Shown here: positions 1 through 10,453 of the stretch, one piece after another
Position numbering within the stretch: position 1 is the stretch's first letter
Layout: every line of letters begins with the position of its first letter
Assembly (NCBI RefSeq): GCF_030253575.1
Contig: NC_080561.1
Coordinates: 8,466,501 to 8,530,500, forward strand
Source: Rhododendron vialii
Taxonomy: Eukaryota > Streptophyta > Magnoliopsida > Ericales > Ericaceae
DNA length: 64,000 nucleotides
Direction of reading: 5' to 3'
Made by a program: the position numbers and the translations under genes
The notes under the pieces: model-generated
The model's input: the letters and a program-made list of their open reading frames with translations, nothing else
Databases searched by the model: none
Told to the model about the DNA's origin: nothing

Positions 1-322
1 AATAAGCACACACACAAAAAAAACACTATTATTATCCATCCAAACACAGCTTCCATGGTTTGTATTTTAAGTGATTGTTTGGAACTTGAGGAAAATCAAC
101 GAAAATAAAAGGGAAAAAACAGGAAAATGAAAATCTGAAGAAAAAAAAAAGCAGAGAAAAATCTATTGCGCGCTGAAACATCCCCAAATCCCCTTTTCAT
201 TTTCTTTTCTTTTCCACCAAAATGTTTCAAACAAACCCTAATAAATATTGTTATTACTTCGTATTGTTTAGTTTAATCCCAAACAAATAATGCAGAATAA
301 AGACCCTAATGAACAACACTAC
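1..322 (-). other. Intron 1 of AAA-ATPase copy A (partial)
   Basis: Read on the minus strand, copy A's exon 1 ends at 323 in ...AAG and is followed by a GT donor (AC at 321-322 on the plus strand). The sequence from 322 down to 1 closely matches the start of intron 1 in copy B (about 6810-7123). The acceptor, exon 2 and exon 3 must lie to the left of the window. Confidence 0.8.
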
Positions 323-841
323 CTTGTCCTTGATCTTCTTGTGGAAAACGAGCTCAAAGAACCGGGACTCCGACTTCAGAGTCGTCGCGCCGTATTCGTA
401 GCCCAACGAGTCCGGATTCGCGACGTACTTCCCGGGGGTATCCTTGCAGAACAACCGCCACTTGATCGGAACCCCGCCGAACCAATCGGTCAGCTCCTCG
501 TCCTTCTCCACCGACACCTTGATCCGCTTCTCCCTCTCGGGCTTGCTCGCCCGGAACCGCTTAGTGTCGGGCGTGATGACGGTGCCGAGGTAAGTCTCGG
601 CGGCCTGGAACAGGGCGTTGGGGTAGAGCCCGTCGTACTCGTCGACGGTGAGGGTGAGTTCGCTGGAGAACCTGCTGAGGAAGCGGCGGAGCCTGAGGAA
701 GAGGTCGTGCTGGAGCTCGCGGGGGATGAGGTCCTTGGCAAGGGAGCGGAGCACCATTGCGGTGGCCGCGGCGGAGGCGGCGGCGGAGAGGATGGGTGGG
801 ATTCGTGCGTGGGGAGGAGGTTTCTGGGTTTTGGGCAACAT
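323..841 (-). CDS. AAA-ATPase (BCS1-like/HSR4-like), copy A, exon 1 only
   Basis: First exon (173 codons) of an AAA-ATPase of the plant BCS1-like family, whose members are anchored by the N-terminus in the mitochondrial outer membrane or ER. The start ATG is at 841-839 and matches that of copy B. An Ala-rich hydrophobic stretch at about residues 19-33 would be the membrane anchor. It is followed by the AAA-associated domain, with the family segments [10 protein letters not shown] and [10 protein letters not shown]. The exon ends in phase 0 at KDK before a GT donor. Walker motifs are in exon 2, outside the window, so catalytic integrity cannot be judged. It is nearly identical to exon 1 of copy B and clearly different from C and E. 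The exon is very GC-rich, giving a long antisense frame that I regard as a shadow. Confidence 0.9.
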
Positions 842-1402
842 GGTTTTGGTTTTTCTGGGTTTTAGGTCTTGGGGAGCTCTTCAGTGGGGTTTTGGGTGTG
901 AAATCTCGATCAATCGACGGTGGTGGTGTAAAGATGGTACTATGGTAGTGACAAAACTTTGTGCCCAAGGAAGAACGCCACTGAGATACTCCTCAGGCGC
1001 TCCTCTTTTTTGTCCCATTAGCCGAACTTTCCTAAATTACCCTCTCAATGTAATAGTAGCATCACTGCAACAATTATTTTCAAAACGCAACAATTATTTT
1101 TCAAAAATCCTATCGATATCCGATCACGATAAATTTTTTAATAAATATTCTTCTCAACGTACATTAAAATATATGCGGTTTAGATAAGGGGATACCAAAT
1201 GCACAATTCTCTAATTTTTTTTTTAAAAGATTCTTTCGGATTTTAGGGCATGAATTCTAAATGAAAAGCTGAACGAAGTAGAATAATTAATTTCAAATAT
1301 TCGATTCAGCTGATTTAATCCAAGACCACTCGAATAATTATGTTAAAATTATTGAACGGTTTGGATCGTTTGTATGGAATCCCTAAGATAAAAACTACCT
1401 CC
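842..1402 (-). promoter_or_regulatory. 5' flank of copy A
   Basis: Upstream region of copy A. The first 130 bases or so resemble the 5' flank of copy B (7643-7770): a short segment with CAATCGAC/GTCGATTG followed by the conserved block around AAAACTTTGTGCCCAAGGAAGAA at 953-975. That block recurs near 1806, 10077, 12317 and 53477, so it travels with the array unit. I see no convincing TATA box. The rest, to 1402, is AT-rich with no recognisable gene. Confidence 0.4.
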
Positions 1403-1403
1403 C

Positions 1404-1709
1404 GGGCTTTAAACGAACTGAGCAGCTCTTGAGCTATGCTCGTTTACTAAACAAGCTCAAGTTTTTGGCTTGTTTACTAAACGAGCTCGACTCGTTTACC
1501 GAGCTTGAGCTCAAGTTTTCAGTTCGTTTAGACTCGTTTAGAGCTCTTCTTATTCGACAAAAGCTTGGCTCGATTACGGAGGCTCATTTAGTAAATGAGT
1601 AAGCTCGGCTTGTTAAGGCTCAAGCCGAGCTCGAGCTCAAGTTTTTGGCTCTTTTAGTAAACGAGCCAAGCTCAAACTCGACAAAGATCGACTCGACTTG
1701 TCTACAGCT
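1404..1709. repeat. MITE-like repeat rich in GAGCTCG, copy 1
   Basis: Starts GGGCTTTAAACGAACTGAGC and ends near GACTTGTCTACAGCTC, i.e. degenerate inverted ends of the type GGGCTGTAAACGA. The interior is an oligonucleotide-biased mix of GAGCTCG, TTTGGCTCGTTTA and CGAGCTC. The same family recurs at 1896, 8200, 10173, 12512 and 53668. No coding capacity. Confidence 0.55.
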
Positions 1710-1895
1710 CTCAATACTACCATGGTTAGTAAATGAGTTTAGCTCGAACTCGTCATGCGACAGTGGTGGTGTAGATGCTCTGTTGATGGTAGTGAGAAGA
1801 GGAGTAAAACTTTGTGCCCAAGGAAGAAATACATTAAAGAACTGAACGAAAAGACAAATTTTCAAAGAAAAAACGAAAAGAAGACTCTGCCTATA

Positions 1896-2220
1896 GGGCA
1901 GTAAACGAACTGAGCAGATGGGTTCGGCTCGGTTCGTTAATGCTTGGCTTGGTTCAGCACGTTTACTAAATGAGCTCAAGTTTTTGGCTTGTTTGAGCTC
2001 GTTTAAACGAGCCAAGTTCAAGCTCGAGCTTTTGGCTCGTTTAAAGCTCGACTTGTTCGATAAAAGTTCGGCTCGTTAAGAAAGGTTCGGCTCGATTAAA
2101 AAGACTCATTTAGTAAATGACTAAGCACGGCTCATTAAGGCTTGAGCTCAAGTTTTTGGCTCGTTTAATAAACGAGTCGAGCTCAAACTCGACAAAGATC
2201 GGCTCAGCTCGTTTACAGCC
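1896..2220. repeat. MITE-like repeat rich in GAGCTCG, copy 2
   Basis: Begins GGGCAGTAAACGAACTGAGC and ends GCTCAGCTCGTTTACAGCC, giving imperfect terminal inverted repeats of about 12 bases (GGGC.GTAAACGA). The right flank (ACCATGGTATCGTTTATAGGATC) is conserved at 10466 and 53875, so the insertion is older than the duplication of the array units. Confidence 0.6.
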
Positions 2221-2702
2221 ATTCAACCTTACCATGGTATCGTTTATAGGATCGTTAAACCGAGGAGGGTTGGTGCCTGGTGGGTTGTTTCTATTTGGTT
2301 GGAGCATTTCCAACAGCCTGACTGAATGAGCTCACATCCAGTTTTCATCCCCTCCAGTTCCATCTAATTTCGGTCATTTGTGGCATTTTTCAAATCCATA
2401 ATAATGATCAGAATCGTTCACTTTTTAGAGTTTTTTTTTTTAGAACTTTGACCACATTGAAAAATCACTTTAATCGGAGAGTGATTGATACAATATTTGA
2501 TATGATTTCAAAATGGATTAATATTGCAAAAAAAAAAAAGTGTGAAACATTGGATGACAACCTATTTGACACAATAATCTGAAACTTAATACATTTCGAC
2601 CTCACATTAAATTACATCCAATCGATGTGATTTTTACGTGGTCGATGTTTTCAATAAGCTCTAAAAAACCGAAGTAGCATACCTACCAGACTCAAGAGGA
2701 CT
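2221..2702. repeat. Array-unit spacer, repeated elsewhere in the window
   Basis: Non-coding spacer whose segments recur with small changes at 10454-11020, 12610-12860 and 53866-54160. Shared landmarks are GGAGGGTTGGTGCCTGGTGGG, the stretch around TTTGACCACAT.GAAAAATCACTTT, and ATGATTTC.AAATGGATTAAT. It marks the left part of the duplicated unit. No gene is recognised in it. Confidence 0.6.
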
Positions 2703-2957
2703 TTGCATTTTGGGGGATGCTACAGTAACTCGCTGCGGCTGGTAGCAACCCATCCCCCATCTCTCTCCGCGCAAAAAAAGCGGAGGTCCCAACAATCCCT
2801 ACCAAGCCCCGACGAGGAAATGATCGAACTCATCAATCACGTTGTCGATTCGACGTTGCTTTCGTCGACTCCTCCTGCCCAACTTCTGTTGTTGCAGTCC
2901 GCCACCGCCGAACTAGATGTCCAATTCCTTTGTTCACCTATTGCCGTCGACGAATAG
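2703..2957 (+). pseudogene. Unrecognised coding-like fragment
   Basis: An 84-codon open frame beginning MHFGGCYSN that I do not recognise. The part from about residue 25 (KKRRSQQSLPSPDEEM, then IELINHVVDSTLLSS) has normal amino-acid composition. A second copy at about 11030-11292 keeps the same order of sequence with frameshifts and small deletions. No intron, domain or signal peptide can be identified. It may be a captured exon piece carried by the duplicated unit, or chance coding. Downstream to 3775 the DNA is repetitive (CACATAAGCCTTCCAAAAATATT..., TCCAAATTTGAAGT) with no recognisable gene. Confidence 0.3.
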
Positions 2958-3775
2958 CAAAATCGACATCGACGATGAAAGTTCCTTTCTCACTATGAAT
3001 TTTTTTTGTTCGGTTTTCAGTAACCGTTCTCCAATTTGTGAACAATCCATGACTTAAATTGCGTTTACCGAACAATTTCTCCTTTGAATGAGTAAAGCTT
3101 TGGATCGATTTGTTCCATGCTTAAAAGATCCATGGACTTTCTTTGCATAGCTCTATGAGATTTGAGATTGCAAAAAATTTCTCTAACTTATTGCCTTGAT
3201 TATAGATTGAACTGTTTGAATAGGAGCCTTCGAATCTCACGTTGCAAAGCACCGACAACTTTTGAAGTCAACACCAGCTCTAACCAAACTTATTTTGAAA
3301 TCAACACTAGCTCTAATCTAGTTGCCATTTAATGTATCATATCTCATGTGAATCTGGCAGGACGTACTCATTTTTTAAAGAAATCTCAGTTCTCTTTTTA
3401 TTTGAAAAAGCAACCATTAGAGAACAAAATCTCAGTAAAAAATTCGACAACTCTAAATTTGAAGTTGTGAGAGAGGGTTATGTCGATGTCAAAGTATACT
3501 TGTCGATTTGTCACATAAGCCTTCCAAAAATATTGACGCCTCCAAATTTGAAGTGTAAGGGTGGAGATGCTTTTAGAGTAAATATATTTTGACAAACTCA
3601 ATTTATTTGTTCGATTATTTACCGTCTATCTCTTCTTTATAAACTCGTATACATATTCATTTGATCCTTTTTTAAACAGAAAACGTTAAGATAAAAACAC
3701 AAATCAATGCCATGATAGAAGTAATCAAGATGGGATATTATATATCAAATAGTTTTGTCTGATACTATATTGTTC

Positions 3776-3895
3776 AGTACATTTTCTGGGAAGCTCTGTC
3801 ACACCTCCAGATACCGATTCCTTTTGTTCTACTTCACCATCTTTAACTTCTTCAATCCCCTTCTTCTTCTCCTCAAGGAACTCATTTAAACGACC
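3776..3895 (-). pseudogene. Relic of an AAA-ATPase last-exon tail (B')
   Basis: Minus-strand sequence encoding the C-terminal tail typical of copies C and E (NEFLEEKKKGIEEVKDGE, then a Q/E/S/G-rich end). It is cut off from any AAA domain. It lies downstream of copy B's own last exon (which stops at 4691), so it must come from an additional copy that was mostly deleted. The flanking 3'-UTR-like sequence (GATGGGATATTATATATCAAATAGTTTTGTCTGA) is also shared with the other copies. Confidence 0.75.
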
Positions 3896-3957
3896 TTTTG
3901 TTTGAAAAAACGGCACTAGAGAATTCTAAATTTGAAGTTAGAGAAGGAGGTTTTGTG

Positions 3958-4144
3958 GCCCGGGAGTGCTGTAGTGCACCCCCTGCAGTACACGTGTAGT
4001 GCAGCCAATCCGGTCGTTCATCTCAGGAATGGACAGCCAATATTTGTAGGAGTTCGGATTCATCCAAGCCAGCCTTGCCGAGATGGAAGGTCAGATTGAC
4101 CGCACTACATAGTACGGCGGGTGCACTACAGCCCCTCCCATTCC
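3958..4144. mobile_element. Mutator-like MITE, 187 bp
   Basis: Flanked by a perfect 9-base direct repeat GGTTTTGTG (3949-3957 and 4145-4153), the usual target-duplication length for Mutator-like elements. The ends are inverted: left GGGAGTGCTGTAGTGCACCCC, right complement GGGAGGGGCTGTAGTGCACCC. No coding sequence. Confidence 0.75.
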
Positions 4145-4153
4145 GGTTTTGTG

Positions 4154-4690
4154 AATGCCAAATTTAGACATGTCAATTTGTCACATAAGTCTTCAAAAAC
4201 TATTGACACCTCCAAAAAGTCTACATGTCAATTTGTCACATAAGTCTTCAGAAATTATTGATGCCTCCAAAATTGAAGTCTAATGACATGTTTTTAGAGT
4301 ATTATGCATTTATGTCTTCCTTATAAACTCGTTTACGTATTCGTGATTTTTTTTTTTTAAAGACGATATGAACAAAACTCAGATTATTTATTTATTTATT
4401 ATAAGTAGATGATATGAACAAAACTCAGATTAATGCCATGACAGTAGCATAAATGTATGTGAATACAAATCTATCTTTGTTTTTTCTCCGCAACCAATCT
4501 TCTCATTTACGCTCAATATCTACTGAAACCTTTCCGGAACGAATCTATTTCTATAGCAAAATACAACTAGAAGTCTTTACTAAGGATTTTAAGGCCATTC
4601 TAAGGGTGTTTCAAGAGTCTTTACTGATCAGTACATTTTTTGGGCAGCAATATAATCTCTTATTTTTAACAACTCAAACCTTCTTAATTC
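4154..4690. other. Spacer downstream of copy B
   Basis: AT-rich DNA with a local duplication of CACATAAGTCTTCA.AAA.TATTGA..CCTCCAAA (about 4178-4280). The piece just before 4690 (TGGGCAGCAATATAATCTCTTATTTTTAACAACT) matches the 3' UTR of the other AAA-ATPase copies. No gene seen. Confidence 0.5.
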
Positions 4691-7642
4691 TCAACCCTCC
4701 TCCTCAAGCAGCTCAATCAAACCTCTCAGCGCACTCTCAGCCTCCTCGTTCTTCAGCAATTGCTCGCCTACTTCTGCCGGAGTCACTTTTTTCATCTTCA
4801 TCAACCGTTCAATCTCCGTAAAGAGCGGATGCTCCGAAATCTCAAGGTAGTTTTGGGCAAGCATTCTGAACCCACAAGGTGTGCAATAGGACATGTGGAT
4901 ATGCACGTCCATCCGCCCAGGGCGCAGCAGTGCAGGGTCGAGCCGTTCTTTGTGATTAGTGGTGAAAATAATAATCCGCTCGTCCCCACAACTTGACCAC
5001 AGTCCATCAATGAAATTCAGTAGTCCGGATAAAGTCACCTGCAATTGAGAGGAAATTCAGTACTATGTTTTCTGAATCGATGGGATTTTCTTTGAAAGAA
5101 GGTCAAGAACCAAAGTAGCTTCTTTGACCCTCTTGTTACAGTGTGCACCATCATGCCTCAGAAATTCGTTTGTTTGAAGATTCAGACCATATCATGTGAT
5201 TTATACTTGATTAAAGCATGTACAAAGACTTTTGGAAACAAAGCATCTCAGGCCTCTACGTAGTTGATGTAATAATCGCGAGCCGATTAGTTATTGCATA
5301 CTTTCAGTCTACGAGTTACCGTTTCACACATTGTGTGGATCACTTTTTGCCTCCTAATAACCCAACAATAATAGTAGCTAAAATCTATGACTACTTGACT
5401 AACTAAAAGGATCAGGCATAAATGTCACGCCATTCCGAGAGCCCTGTGCATGTGAGAGAGAAACGGATGTAAAGCATACAAATGCAGGTTGTGTTTGTGT
5501 GAGTAAACTTGAATTAGCCATGATTCACTTACCCCGGTAGACCCGTGATCGTACCCGTGTTCGTAAGGGAAAGGATCCCCACCCACCAAAGGTTTTACCA
5601 CCGGTTTTTTCGCCGCCTTAAACCGATCTTGCAACTCAATTGAGCAATCAATGTCCTCCACCACCAAAATCGATTGATTCGCCGTCGAAATGAGCAAGTT
5701 CCTCAGCTCAGAATTGCTCCACATAGCAGTTAACTCCAAATCATACACATCGAAGTTCAAGTAGTTCGCCATGGCCGCAATCAAGCTTGATTTCCCAGTC
5801 CCAGGGGGGCCATAAAGCAAGTAACCCCTCTTCCACGCCTTCCCAACTCTCCTATAAAATTCTTTCCTCTTCACAAACCTCCGCAAATCCGCCATTATAT
5901 TTTCCTTCGCCTCTAATTCCATAGCCAGAGTGTCAAAAGTTGATGGATGGTCCAGATTCACGGATTGCCACAGCTTTGATCTTGGCCCCCCCATGCCCCG
6001 TTCGATCTTTAGGGTCCAAAGCTTCAGTGTTCTCTGCTCCTCTTTTAAGATCTTTGATTTCTCCAATATGTAAGGCAAGTACTCGTTGATTACCTGTGAA
6101 TAAAAACAAATACGTACCTTGAACCACGATTATTTAACGGAAAAGTGAATCACAGGTTATTCAAGATAGGTCCATTACATATTTCATACATCAATTAAGT
6201 ATATACAATAAGTTTTGGTACATTTTTGAATTTAGGATACGGCTCAGATACGTTCTTCCTAATTTGGGAGTACTTGCTGTAACCCAAAACGACACAATTT
6301 GAGCTGACATAGCTCAGTGGAACCACAATCACCTCACTGCTAATGAGAATGCGTACAAGTGTTCGATGACATGTGTGGAGTGAAATTTGTAATGAGGTCG
6401 TGTGGATGAAAGTATGTGTAATCAGAATCTAAAAAACTCCTCCAGATGTGATTTTTAAATTTTCCATTTCCTAGTTCAATTCTCACAATGCCTTTTGACG
6501 GATTTATCCCATTATTAGCTCCCAAACACTCATAACCCCAATCTGATATAAAAACATGATCCAAACTAGTATCCATTTTATTGGACAAACATGATCCGAA
6601 CTGTCCATTTTATTGGATTTACCGCGTAAGTGGTGGTGTTGATGAAAAATTAAATTTCTCGGACGCGGGCAGCAACATGAACAAAAACACGTTTGTTTTG
6701 CAAAAACTGAAACACATTTGTTGGCTTCTCTGATTTTTGAAAAAGACACAAGACTAACAAAAATAGATAAATCAAACAAGTGAGGTTTTTTCCGTTGGCA
6801 AAATAAGCAAAAAAATAAACAACACTATTATTATCCATCCAAAAACAGCATCCATAGTTAGTATTAAAGTGATTGTTCGGAACTTGAGGAAAATCAACGA
6901 AAATAAAAGGGAAAAAAATAGGAAAATAAAAATCTGAAAAGAAAAAAAAAAAGTAGAGAAAAATTTATTGCGCACTGAAACATCCCCAAATCCTCTTTTC
7001 ATTTTCTTTTCTTTTCCACTAAAATGTTTCAAACAAACCGTAATAAATATTGTTATTACTTCGTATTGTTTAGTTTAATCCCAAACAAATAATGTACAAT
7101 AAGACTCTAATAAACAACACTACCTTGTCCTTGATCTTCTTGTGGAAAACGAGCTCAAAGCACCGGGCCTCTGTCTTCAGAGTCGCCGCGCCGCGTCCGT
7201 AGCCCAACGAGTCCGGATTCACGACGTACTTCCCGGGGGTATCCTTGCAGAACAACCGCCACTTGATCGGAACCCCGCCGAACCAATCGGTCAGCTCCTC
7301 GTCCTTCTCCACCGACACCTTGATCCGCTTCTCCCTCTCGGGCTTGCTCGCCCGGAACCGCTTGGTGTCGGGCGTGATGACAGTGCCGAGGTAGGTCTCG
7401 GCGGCCTGGAACAGGGTGTTGGGGTAGAGCCCGTCGTACTCGTCGACGGTGAGGGTGAGCTCGCTGGAGAACCTGCTGAGGAAGCGGCGGAGCCTGAGGA
7501 AGAGCTCGTGTCGGAACTCGTGCGGGATGAGGTCATTGGCGAGGGAGCGGAGCACCATTGCGGTGGCGGCGGCGGAGGCGGCCGCGGAGAGGATGGGTGG
7601 GATTCGCGGGTGGGGAGGAGGCCTCGGGGTTTTGGGCAGCAT
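4691..7642 (-). CDS. AAA-ATPase (BCS1-like/HSR4-like), copy B
   Basis: Complete three-exon gene. Exon 1 is 7642-7124 (173 codons), exon 2 6093-5533 (187) and exon 3 5038-4691 (115 plus stop), all joined in phase 0 with GT/AG borders, giving 475 residues. Order of parts: Ala-rich N-terminal anchor, AAA-associated domain, then the AAA core with Walker [10 protein letters not shown] (about 268), Walker B ILVVEDID, sensor FTTNHKE and the LRPGRMD arginine-finger segment. Catalytic residues are present. Relatives act as membrane-bound ATPases of mitochondria or ER, often stress-induced; the role here is inferred. The C-terminus stops at ELLEEEG, about 25 residues short of C and E, losing the acidic tail. 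Intron 1 is 1030 bp. Intron 2 is 494 bp against 85 bp in C and E, with no recognisable element in the extra DNA. Confidence 0.93.
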
Positions 7643-8199
7643 TGTTTTGGTTTTCTGGGTTTTGGAGTTTCCTCCAGGAGCCCTTCAGTGGGGTTTTTGG
7701 AAAATGTTGAAATCTCAGTCGATAGTGGGAGAAGGCGTTTACGAGGAGTAATGTTGCAGTGTTTTGATTGGGGGGACGACTCACGCGACTGTCGCAAAAG
7801 TGTGCATTACTCCTCATCAACGCCTCCTCCCAAGAAAACTTTGCGCCCAAGAAACACTCTGCGCCCAAGAAACAACTGGAATTGATTTCTACACTTTTTT
7901 TTTTTTAGGAAATTAATTTTTACACTTTCTTTTTTTATGATATTCATACTTCTCTTTTTGTCTTTTAGCAACAAAAAATGCACACTTTTGCAACACTAAA
8001 ATTAAAAAAGAGGGAGTGTGGTTATGGAAAAAATGAGTGTATAAATCAATTCCTTTTTTTATCTACAGTTCTTTTTCTTTTCTTTTTGTGTTTTTTAGCA
8101 AAAAAAACGCACATACTTTAAACATTAAAAAACAAAAAAGGGAGTACGGATATCTATTCACGAAAAAAATATGTAAAAGTAGTGAACGAAAAGAGGAGT
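7643..8199 (-). promoter_or_regulatory. 5' flank of copy B
   Basis: Contains one copy of the segment that is repeated three times upstream of C and E (GAAATCTCAGTCGATAGTGGGAGAAGGCG, about 7710). The conserved array block (AAAACTTTGCGCCCAAGAAA) follows at about 7837. Beyond 7890 it is poly-T/poly-A-rich with no gene. No clear TATA box. Confidence 0.4.
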
Positions 8200-8351
8200 G
8201 CAGTTGGCTTGTTTACTATTGTTTACTAAATGAGCTCGGATTTTTTAACAAAAACTCGACTCGATTAAAAGTACTCGTTTAGTAAATAAATAAGCTCAGT
8301 TCGTTGAGGTTCGAGGCAAGCTCAAACTCGACAAAGAACGGCTCAGCTAGT
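8200..8351. repeat. GAGCTCG MITE-like repeat, left part, split by a hAT insertion
   Basis: Truncated member of the GAGCTCG family (GTTTACTAAATGAGCTCGG ... CTCAAACTCGACAAAGAACGGCTCAGCTAGT). It is interrupted at 8352 by a hAT-like element and resumes at 9960. It then continues into sequence like that after copy 1 (1705-1830). Confidence 0.55.
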
Positions 8352-9959
8352 CAGTGCCGGCCCCAATCTTTGGGTTGCCCAAGCCTGACCATCCACTTGG
8401 TTGCCCACTAGTGTTAAGTATTAAAAAAAAAAAAAAGACATACAAGCAAAAAAAAAAAAAGAATAAAAACAAAAACAAGATTATTTTTCCATTTAGCTTG
8501 AATTACATCACCCGGGTATAGTACTTTATGATTAACACAATCCTATTCAAAAAAAATTACTACTCCTTGCATTTTTTGAAGCAAATTCTTCAATTATTGA
8601 ATCATCATATTTTAATTTATCTAAGTACTTATTTTCAATTGATATCATAGCCAATCCACTTAATTTATCCTGTGACATGATAGATAAGTTTTTATCAACT
8701 TCAACTTCGAAAAACTTCTCTCAACCGAAGCAACTAAGATCGGAATAGTTAACAAAATTCGATAAGCAACCCAAACCATTGGAAACCACCATCTTTCCAA
8801 TAAGACCTTATAAAATCAAGGATGTCGATCGATTTTGTTACTTCTATCGGCAATATTGTTTTCAAATGTCTAAGTTCTTAGAATAACTCATTCCTGTGAA
8901 TATCAACATGTTAATTGTATTCCAAGAAACTTTATATTTTAGTGCAATGCTCCATCAATTACTCTTCAGCAACACTCTTGATATTCACGTTAAACAAAAA
9001 TCCAACAATTGCTTCATAAAGTTCAAATTGCTCAAATCGGTCCTTAAATGATGCAAGAGCTTGATCTATGATGCGAAGGAAATAAGAAAATTTTAAACGA
9101 TCTTCCGATGATAGACTTTTATTGGCATCATCTCCCACATCCTCATCAAATTGGTTCTTTCTTAATTTGAACAACTCTTTTTTTTTTTTTTGCAAATACC
9201 AGTTCAAAAACAAAGTAGTGTGCGAAAATGAATCAGATTTCATACTGATTTTTTCTTATGAATTTGTTATGCTCCACTTTAGTCCACTATCACCAACTAT
9301 ACTAATTTTTTATGCTCCACTACTACCACCCACTAACCAAATAAAGAAAATAAAAAGTTCACTTACCGATAAAGAGAAACAAAAAGTCTGGTCTTGAAAG
9401 ACTAAAGAGTAAAGAGAGAACCTTAGGCTTGAATTAGCTCTTGAGTCTTGATCAAAACAAAGAAAACAGCTTCGCACAATCCGGCGTTGGCGCTCGGCAT
9501 TGTTCTTAACTTCTTCATAAAATCAGAATAAGGATTTACACCAAGTAAATTTGGGGGCAAATCAGAGTAAGGGTTTCGCACAATCCCGCCCCTTCTCATT
9601 TTTGCTATAGCGTCCCTTTTCTTTTTTTCTTCTTATCTGATAGCCTTCATAATTTTCTCTCTTAATAATTTACCCTCTTAATTTTTTTATCTGTTATTTA
9701 CCCTACATATAGAAAACCTCTCTTTGCCCTCCCAATTTTCTGAAGTTTCATAATTTTTTAAAAGTGGGTGGAAACCATACATATTTACTTTTTTAAAAAA
9801 ATTTGTACAAAATTTTTTGGATGATGCCCCTAAATATATATTTTTGCTGGATTTCTTTTTTTTTTTTTTGTATACATACAATTTTTTTTTTTTGTTGCCC
9901 CTTGCCGGGGTGTTGCCTGAGCCGGCCGGCTTGCAGGGCTTACCCCCTGGCCGGCCCTG
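8352..9959 (-). mobile_element. hAT-like transposon, 1608 bp, degenerate
   Basis: Ends are CAGTGCCGGCC and GGCCGGCCCTG, an 11-base terminal inverted repeat with one mismatch. It is flanked by the 8-base target duplication CAGCTAGT (8344-8351) / CAGCTCGT (9960-9967). Eight-base duplications and CAG-type ends are characteristic of the hAT superfamily. The interior holds a decayed transposase on the minus strand. Confidence 0.85.
8558..9243 (-). pseudogene. hAT transposase remnant (zf-MYM/TTF type, C-terminal half)
   Basis: Two broken pieces of a hAT transposase. At 9243-8959 the frame contains DRFEQFELYEAIVGFLFN, like the region before the dimerisation domain in MYM/TTF-type plant hAT transposases. 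At about 8755-8558, over a frameshift, the minus strand reads LTIPILVASVERSFSKLKLIK then MSQDKLSGLAMISIEN, the C-terminal hAT dimerisation motif. A deletion and frameshift separate the two motifs, and the N-terminal zinc finger and catalytic core are absent, so it cannot be active. It lies inside the element with correct ends and target duplication, supporting the hAT assignment. Confidence 0.75.
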
Positions 9960-10172
9960 CAGCTCGTCTACGTACGGCTCTTAGCATTACCATGATTTGG
10001 TAAACGAGCGGAGCTCAAACTCGTCATTCAACTGTGGTGGTGTAGATGTTCTGAGATGGTAGTGAGATGAGTAGTAAAACTTTGTGCCGAAGGAAGAAAT
10101 ACATTTTAAAGCAGCGAACGAAAAGAAGACTTCTCAGTTACTAGAAAAAACAAAAAGAAGACTCTGCCTCTA
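9960..10172. repeat. Array-unit flank after the hAT insertion
   Basis: Continues the interrupted repeat and then carries the conserved array block (GTGGTGGTGTAGATG... GTAAAACTTTGTGCC..AAGGAAGAAATACATT), the same as 1759-1833 and part of the 5' flanks of the AAA-ATPase copies. This suggests a further unit whose gene body has been lost here. Confidence 0.5.
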
Positions 10173-10453
10173 GGCCCGTAAACGAACTGAGCAGATCCGT
10201 TCGGTTCGGCTTAGATCGGCTCGATTGCTAGACGAGCTTAAGTTTTTGGCTTGTTTACTAAACAAGTCGAGCTCAAAGCTCGAGTTTTCGGCTTGTTTAG
10301 AGCTCGATTTATTCAACAAAAGTTTGTCTTGTTAAGAGAGACTCGTTTAGTAAATGACTAAGCTCTGCGCGTTAAAGACTCAAGTTTTTGACTGATTTAG
10401 TAAACGAGTCGAACTCGAACTCGACAAAGATCGACTTAGCTCGTTTACAGCCC
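10173..10453. repeat. MITE-like repeat rich in GAGCTCG, copy 3
   Basis: Begins GGCCCGTAAACGAACTGAGC and ends AGCTCGTTTACAGCCC, with imperfect terminal inverted repeats. The left flank (AGAAGACTCTGCCTCTA) is the same as at 53650 and similar at 12500; the right flank matches 2221 and 53866. Confidence 0.6.

Noticed and set aside
290..865. Long plus-strand open frame opposite exon 1 of copy A (and equivalents at 7142-7885, 16444-16902, 57377-57835)
   Set aside because: Shadow of a GC-rich exon. The minus frame has the known protein family and splice site; the plus frame is low-complexity and has no independent support.
561..968. Arg/Pro-rich minus-strand frames overlapping exon 1 of several copies
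   Set aside because: Off-frame readings of the same GC-rich exons.
4453..4821. 122-codon plus-strand frame
   Set aside because: Runs into the antisense of copy B's last exon and has no recognisable domain.
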